This document shows, in pieces, positions 22,295 to 23,021 of a stretch of DNA of 23,021 bases (its first letter is position 1; each line of letters starts with the position of its first letter). Source of the stretch: DASWVC01 sp036401335 (GTDB lineage: Bacteria > Verrucomicrobiota > Verrucomicrobiia > Chthoniobacterales > JAFAMB01); assembly GCA_036401335.1 (NCBI GenBank), contig DASWVC010000429.1:1-23021 (forward strand). The letters are read 5' to 3'. The position numbers and the translations under genes are program-made. The notes under the pieces are model-generated. The model saw only the letters and a program-made list of their open reading frames with translations, had not been told where the DNA came from and made no database searches.

Positions 22295-22576
22295 ATGCCA
22301 AACCTAGACCCAGCCGATCCCCACAGCCACTTGCCCGATGATAAACCGGTGTTGGAAGAAGCCAAGCTTGCCATCGAAGGTTTGGAGGACCAAGGGTTTG
22401 CGGTCCGGCTGGAAGAAGCCCTGCGAGCGGTGGCCGGCGTCGAAAGTGCTGTAGCCGACGTGACCCGTGCCGAGATCAGGGTCACCTTTGACGCCCGCAA
22501 GACCCACGTGCCCGCTTTGCACGACGCGTTGCTCCGGACCGGTTATCACCCAACGTCCCAGGCAGACAATTCCTAG
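22295..22576 (+). CDS. HMA-fold protein without metal-binding cysteines
   Basis: This 93-residue protein starting at ATG 22295 has a polar N-terminal tail (MPNLDPADPHSHLPDD) and then a heavy-metal-associated (HMA)-like domain. The pattern LAIEGLEDQGFAVRLEEALRAVAGVESAVADVTRAEIRVTFD corresponds to the beta-alpha-beta core of copper chaperones, ending with the typical DALLRTGYHP helix. The metal-binding GMxCxxC loop is replaced by GLEDQGFA, and the protein contains no cysteine, so it should not bind Cu+ in the normal way. The frame stays open to 22154, but homologous sequence begins only at this ATG. Fold assignment is inferred from the pattern; role unknown. It follows the membrane protein gene in the same direction and may share its transcript. 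Confidence 0.7.
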   Translation: MPNLDPADPHSHLPDDKPVLEEAKLAIEGLEDQGFAVRLEEALRAVAGVESAVADVTRAEIRVTFDARKTHVPALHDALLRTGYHPTSQADNS

Positions 22577-22650
22577 TAGTGCTCCATCATTGGAATCAGG
22601 CGGCTTGAAGCGGGTGTGACTCCAGGAGCCACTGCCCGCCGCTTGTTTGG

Positions 22651-23021
22651 TCAACGTGCGCCACTGCCGGCAGGCGCATTCCCTCCCGATGGCGGCGGTG
22701 GCGGCGGCGCGATGTTTTCACGCAAACCTGGGGGCCCGCCCCGTCCTTTGGCGACCGGGTGGCTCATGGGGACGCCCCGGCGCAAAAGTGCGAACACCGT
22801 AAAGCGGGTTGGCGTGCGTTGGCGGGTGAATTCGTTGCGCTGAACAAATTGGCGCTGCTGAATAAGAACAATCGCGTTCGCACCGGATTGTGCGGCTTTA
22901 TCCCGGACAGCGGTGACTGTGCGATCCAGGGGAAAGGCGGCGTTCTCCTGCACCGTCACCGTGCCCAACCGGTCGTAAATGCCGGTTGGAAAACGGTTCA
23001 GCACTTCCACTGCGGCCGGAG
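22651..23021 (-). CDS. Protein with a stress-lipoprotein-like domain, N-terminus cut by window edge
   Basis: The frame is open from the window edge to a stop at 22651 and its first visible part reads VEVLNRFPTGIYDRLGTVTVQENA, followed by AVRDKAAQSGANAIVLIQ. This LGxVxV...lrxKAAxxGANAxxL pattern resembles small lipoproteins and heat-stress-type proteins with a YbjQ-like core. The C-terminal half is low-complexity with a run of prolines (PPPPPPSGG). A GTG at 23010 could be a start, but the frame continues upstream beyond 23021, so I treat the N-terminus as missing. Strand and frame are supported by the coherent motif; the function is not known. Confidence 0.5.
   Translation of the reverse strand, partial: PAAVEVLNRFPTGIYDRLGTVTVQENAAFPLDRTVTAVRDKAAQSGANAIVLIQQRQFVQRNEFTRQRTPTRFTVFALLRRGVPMSHPVAKGRGGPPGLRENIAPPPPPPSGGNAPAGSGAR

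Overview
The window is a GC-rich (roughly 60%) bacterial chromosome segment with compact genes and few clear Shine-Dalgarno sites. Gene content (NAD-dependent ligA next to pyrH and frr, leuC/leuD, a TonB-receptor remnant, DUF2147, DUF3096, TspO, a Kef-type antiporter) fits a Gram-negative heterotroph. From the protein style I infer a soil-type Verrucomicrobiota member, but no rRNA or other decisive marker is present and no search was run.

Layout. 1-323: the 3' end of an unidentified gene, a TonB-dependent-receptor plug fragment and a palindrome followed by an 8-bp tandem array. 324-2349: two overlapping minus-strand glycosyltransferases (GT4, GT2) for surface polysaccharide, with a tiny divergent zinc-ribbon gene at 2402. 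2664-2708: a 9-bp tandem array at the 3' end of leuD. 2710-11144: a long minus-strand run whose transcription order is ligA, pyrH, frr, a Cys-less redoxin, a diacylglycerol-kinase-like gene, an HD hydrolase, leuC, an SH3-like lipoprotein and leuD. This combines DNA joining, UMP phosphorylation, ribosome recycling, lipid/nucleotide metabolism and leucine synthesis. 11274-11549: a gene-free but intensely self-complementary segment, the best candidate for an undescribed structured RNA. 11572-12294: a thymidylate-kinase-like P-loop protein with a degenerate Walker A. 12495-17725: DUF2147 protein, a second GT4 gene, a PQQ-type sugar dehydrogenase, and an MFS sugar transporter translationally coupled (TTGA overlap) to a START-like protein. 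17726-19330: DUF3096, TspO and Bcp peroxiredoxin genes threaded with four copies of a strictly 10-bp-periodic repeat. 19321-23021: a Kef-type antiporter, a membrane protein, an HMA-fold protein without metal-binding cysteines, and a gene cut by the window edge.

No intact mobile element, CRISPR array, rRNA or tRNA was recognised. The unusual content is non-coding: three kinds of short-period tandem arrays (8, 9 and 10 bp) at gene borders, a 27-bp dispersed palindromic repeat, and the multi-helix element upstream of ligA. All function names rest on reading motifs by eye.
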